Assembly: GCA_040755395.1 (NCBI GenBank)
Contig: JBFMAX010000003.1
Location: forward strand, 248,001 to 312,000
Origin: Nitrospirota bacterium
GTDB taxonomy: Bacteria; Nitrospirota; Nitrospiria; Nitrospirales; Nitrospiraceae
Length of the DNA: 64,000 nt
Reading direction: 5' to 3'
The position numbers and the translations under genes are program-made. Within the stretch, counting starts at the first letter, position 1, and each line of letters begins with the position of its first letter. Below the pieces are notes generated by a model. It saw only the letters and a list, made by a program, of their open reading frames with translations. It had not been told where the DNA came from and did no database searches. Of the stretch, positions 61,916 to 64,000 are shown one piece after another.

Positions 61916-62140
61916 TTATCGCGCAGGAGTTGCCATGGTTTCGAAACTGACGAGCGGCATCTCCGTGCCTGAAGGGACAAAATTCAGCTTTTCAAAGCCA
62001 ATGACCTGCCCCTTGCGATCTTTCATAAGGATCACATCATCGCCAGTCTCCTCACACAGATGTTCCTGGTCAGGGTCTCCAAACCACACCGTCAGCGTGT
62101 TTCCCACCGGATCGAAGAAGAGCTTTATTTTCTTCTCCAT
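61916..62140 (-). CDS. DUF2283-family protein
   Basis: A 74-residue protein MEKKIKLFFDPVGNTLTVWF, with DVILMKDRKGQVIGFEKLNF. This is the DUF2283 pattern, found beside small toxin-antitoxin-like genes. It precedes the DUF5647-like gene. Confidence 0.75.
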   Translation of the reverse strand: MEKKIKLFFDPVGNTLTVWFGDPDQEHLCEETGDDVILMKDRKGQVIGFEKLNFVPSGTEMPLVSFETMATPAR

Positions 62141-62230
62141 ACTTCGGTTCCTCTGTGAGACGCTTCTTTAGGGGATTAATCGAGCCTGCCACGCTTTCGC
62201 TTCAAAAGAAAAAGGGGCTTTGGTGGTTGG

Positions 62231-62443
62231 TTAAGTTGCTTCGACGTATTCCACGTGGGTGCGAGGCTCTGGAATCAGCTCCCCGTCCGCCCGCAGGGCC
62301 GAGAGATGCAGTGCAATGGCTTCCTCCATGAGGCGATGAAGCTCCTCAAGCGTATCGGCTGTAACTGCCACTCCTGGTAGATCCGGCACATACGCGCTGT
62401 AGTTACTGCCTGGCGCTGACTCGATGACGATCGCGTATTTCAT
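62231..62443 (-). CDS. hicB: HicB-family antitoxin
   Basis: A 70-residue protein MKYAIVIESAPGSNYSAYVP with DLPGVAVTADTLEELHRLMEEAI, the partial RNase-H-like HicB fold. No C-terminal DNA-binding helix is visible. It overlaps hicA by 4 bp at its start. Confidence 0.85.
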   Translation of the reverse strand: MKYAIVIESAPGSNYSAYVPDLPGVAVTADTLEELHRLMEEAIALHLSALRADGELIPEPRTHVEYVEAT

Positions 62444-62637
62444 TGTCCGCTCCTCTCAAGGTCTGCTTGAACCAGTATGCTCTTTAACGTCTTCGGATGT
62501 ACCTCGTGAGATGGATGCCCGGCAATGGTCACCTTGCCTGGCTTCGTCGGATGTTTGTACTGCCGGTGGCTCCCCTTTGTCACAACCAGATACCATCCGT
62601 CCGCTTCGATGCGTTTAATGATATCACGTATTTTCAC
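62440..62637 (-). CDS. hicA: HicA-family mRNA interferase toxin
   Basis: A 65-residue protein MKIRDIIKRIEADGWYLVVT with the catalytic-His segment GSHRQYKHPTKPGKVTIAGHP. HicA is a dsRBD-fold ribonuclease neutralised by HicB. The gene is first in the hicA-hicB pair. Confidence 0.88.
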   Translation of the reverse strand: MKIRDIIKRIEADGWYLVVTKGSHRQYKHPTKPGKVTIAGHPSHEVHPKTLKSILVQADLERSGQ

Positions 62638-62833
62638 TTCTGTTCGACCACCATTTTTTCATGCACGCGTCCCCACCGAATCGCGTGAAACGGGCCTCGT
62701 GAAGCGTGAAGCGTCGACAGTTTCGGAGGAGTTGCAAGATGCGAGTGACGACCACGGAGGGAGAGATGCCTGGCGTGCTGATTGGTGAGCGAAGCGCCCA
62801 CCCTCCTTCCTATCGCGGCCGGTGTCTCTGGCG

Positions 62834-62953
62834 GGCAGGCGGCGGGGTTGTCCCACACTGCGCGCGTCCACCGAGCACCGCCCATTCTGATAGATATACG
62901 ATTGATCTTGTGTGCGCGGTGCGCGAGCACAGGGACAACCCTGCCGCCTAGCC
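62834..62953. repeat. 120-bp element with 21-bp terminal inverted repeats
   Basis: GGCAGGCGGCGGGGTTGTCC at 62834 is matched on the other strand from 62953 by GGCTAGGCGGCAGGGTTGTC with one gap and one mismatch. The loop is about 77 bp and has TGCGCGCG words. It has no coding capacity. A related segment is seen near 61530-61560. Confidence 0.7.
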
Positions 62954-63423
62954 CTCCTTATTTTTTCACACCGGCCACTGCTCCTCGTCCGCTCTCCCAT
63001 TCTTCCCAATCTCTGCCTCACGTGGCCAGTATGTTCCCTATACCGAGCTGGCCGGGGAGGCTCGCGACGCGTCAATCAGAGCGCCGTTGGGTCACCGCAC
63101 TTGCTAAGCTGGAGTGGCCGGCTCAGCCGGTGGCGAGGACTGTTTGAAGCTGCGTTCGCGCAATGCGCGGAATGCAGCGAGTTCCGCAGCCAAGTGGAAG
63201 GAAAGCGTGGAGCAGTCAACGGCGCTCTGTGGCTGCGAGCGGAGAGAGCCTCCCAGCCCTGGCCCTCCACTCTCCGAACTACACCGGCTACTTCTCACTC
63301 TTACTGATTCCATTCGCTCACGTTCCTGCCTCTCATGGCTTGGTGTAGGGCAGCGGGTGGGGCCGACCTGGGAACCCGTCCGCGCGGAGCGGGGTCCCTA
63401 CACCGGGCGGGGTGCGAGCGTGC

Positions 63424-63454
63424 ACCCGTTGCAACCGGGCGAAGAGCAACGGGT
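63424..63454. repeat. CCCGTTGC/GCAACGGG hairpin
   Basis: ACCCGTTGC (63424-63432) and GCAACGGGT (63446-63454) form a 9-bp stem like those in elements A and B, outside a full element. Confidence 0.6.
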
Positions 63455-63486
63455 ACCCGGCTGGTCGGGCGACAGGACCCGGTGCG

Positions 63487-64000
63487 CTACACCGGCCACT
63501 CTTCCTCGTTCCACGCCATCTCCCAAAACATCCATTCATACCGCGAACTGATCACGAACGCCTCCTCCATCCGCCGTTTCTCGTCACGTCCCGCATGCTT
63601 CGCCCATTCATCCACCTGCTTCCGCATCCACTTCTGCACCTCGGCGAATTCCGGAGAAGCGTAGAGGAGGAGCCAATCGCGATACGGATGCCCGGCTTGC
63701 GGCGGGCCGTCTTTCAAAAGATGCTGCCCGACCACACAATAAATCCAGGCGCAGGGGAGCGCAACCACGGCGATCTCGCAGGCTGAACCCGCTGCGGCCA
63801 CGGCCAGCATGTGCCGCGTGTAGGCATAGTTGGTCGGGGCCATCGGGACCGAAGTCATCTCTTGCGGCGTCATCCTCCAGCGCTTCCCGTAGCTTTCATG
63901 CAGGCTCCGTTCGACGGTGATGGTTTCTTCGGCGAGCTTGGTAAACCGCAAGGCCGATTCCGAATCCGGCGCCTTCTGGGCCCCGGCGGAAAAGACTCGG
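63487..64000 (-). CDS. tenA: TenA-family thiaminase II (partial, 5' end off window)
   Basis: The C-terminal 170 or so residues are present; the start lies beyond the right edge, the frame being open up to base 64000. Motifs: MTPQEMTSVPMAPTNYAYTRH, ALPCAWIYCVVGQHLL (Cys catalytic region), HPYRDWLLLYASPEF and SSRYEWMFWEMAWNEEEW at the end. TenA salvages thiamine pyrimidine breakdown products; thiD lies 5 kb away. Confidence 0.93.
   Translation of the reverse strand, partial: RVFSAGAQKAPDSESALRFTKLAEETITVERSLHESYGKRWRMTPQEMTSVPMAPTNYAYTRHMLAVAAAGSACEIAVVALPCAWIYCVVGQHLLKDGPPQAGHPYRDWLLLYASPEFAEVQKWMRKQVDEWAKHAGRDEKRRMEEAFVISSRYEWMFWEMAWNEEEWPV

Larger units (their letters stand above)
62638..63486. 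other. Repeat-rich non-coding region between hicA and tenA
   Basis: About 850 bases without a supported gene. Contents: GTGAAACGGGCCTCGTGAAG words near 62690-62715; a terminal-inverted-repeat element at 62834-62953; possible copies of the tenA 3' end near 62971 and 63285; a GGTGTAGGG/CCCTACACC inverted pair (63341-63406); and a CCCGTTGC hairpin at 63424-63454. Confidence 0.6.

Noticed and set aside
62638-63486. CRISPR array
   Set aside because: The repeats are irregular and of differing spacing; no regular repeat-spacer pattern or cas gene is present.

Overview
The window looks like chromosome from a GC-rich Gram-negative bacterium, most likely a member of the Nitrospirota (Nitrospira-like). 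The support is indirect: outer-membrane proteins, many lipoproteins, a periplasmic cupredoxin, a DUF3365 haem protein, a DHH-CBS-nucleotidyltransferase fusion and an MFS-acyltransferase-ligase fusion. That gene set is a recollection-based match, not a database result. I recognised no tRNA, rRNA, CRISPR array, intact insertion sequence or riboswitch.

Layout. 1-2041: a SNF2-type helicase of DISARM DrmD type running off the left edge. 2.4-7.2 kb: small secreted protein, inverted-repeat element A, the tRNA nucleotidyltransferase fusion, a lipoprotein and a YdjM-like membrane protein. 7.2-10.9 kb: MFS transporter and 5-oxoprolinase genes pxpB-pxpA-pxpC, transcribed leftward. 11.1-17.4 kb: J-domain protein, a coupled aminotransferase / haem protein / amidohydrolase operon, a CPBP protease, and a tiny membrane protein overlapping a cupredoxin gene. 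17.4-21.9 kb: lhr helicase interrupted in frame by five short-repeat inserts. 22-28.3 kb: a leftward run of envelope and secreted proteins (two DUF3592 proteins, a GxSxG hydrolase with a basic tail, an acidic protein, a secreted unknown, an M48 protease and a 68-residue protein), preceded by a large BTAD/SARP-like regulator. 31.9-38.1 kb: FadL porin, then an ECF sigma / anti-sigma-like / mini-ORF / VIT-VWA operon. 38.2-50 kb: amidohydrolase, Aas-like fusion, Tat-exported FAD oxidoreductase, membrane proteins, membrane-anchored MutS-like ATPase, prmA, MOSC and a methyltransferase. 50-58 kb: FGE-like protein, FN3 protein, alpha/beta hydrolase, a VWA lipoprotein with a polytopic membrane partner, a haem-copper-oxidase-like protein and thiD. 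58-64 kb: element B, BamE-like lipoproteins, an NlpC/P60 protein, a more AT-rich patch with an Abi-like gene, DUF5647/DUF2283 and HicAB, then repeat-rich non-coding DNA and a partial tenA.

Two themes cut across the window. First, short-word repeats (families such as GAATGAGGAATG, TTCGAACTTCGAAC, GTGAAGCGTGAAGCG, GAGAGGCAAGGGG, CAGCGAATAGCG) occur as imperfect inverted repeats at gene ends, between genes and inside lhr without breaking its frame. Second, several monocistronic or first genes have a -10-like hexamer ending only 6-11 nt before the start codon, which suggests leaderless transcription. The strongest candidates for undescribed systems are the secreted-protein operon at 22.4-28.3 kb with its SARP-like direct-repeat operator, the sigma/VIT-VWA operon, and the VWA lipoprotein / membrane protein pair.
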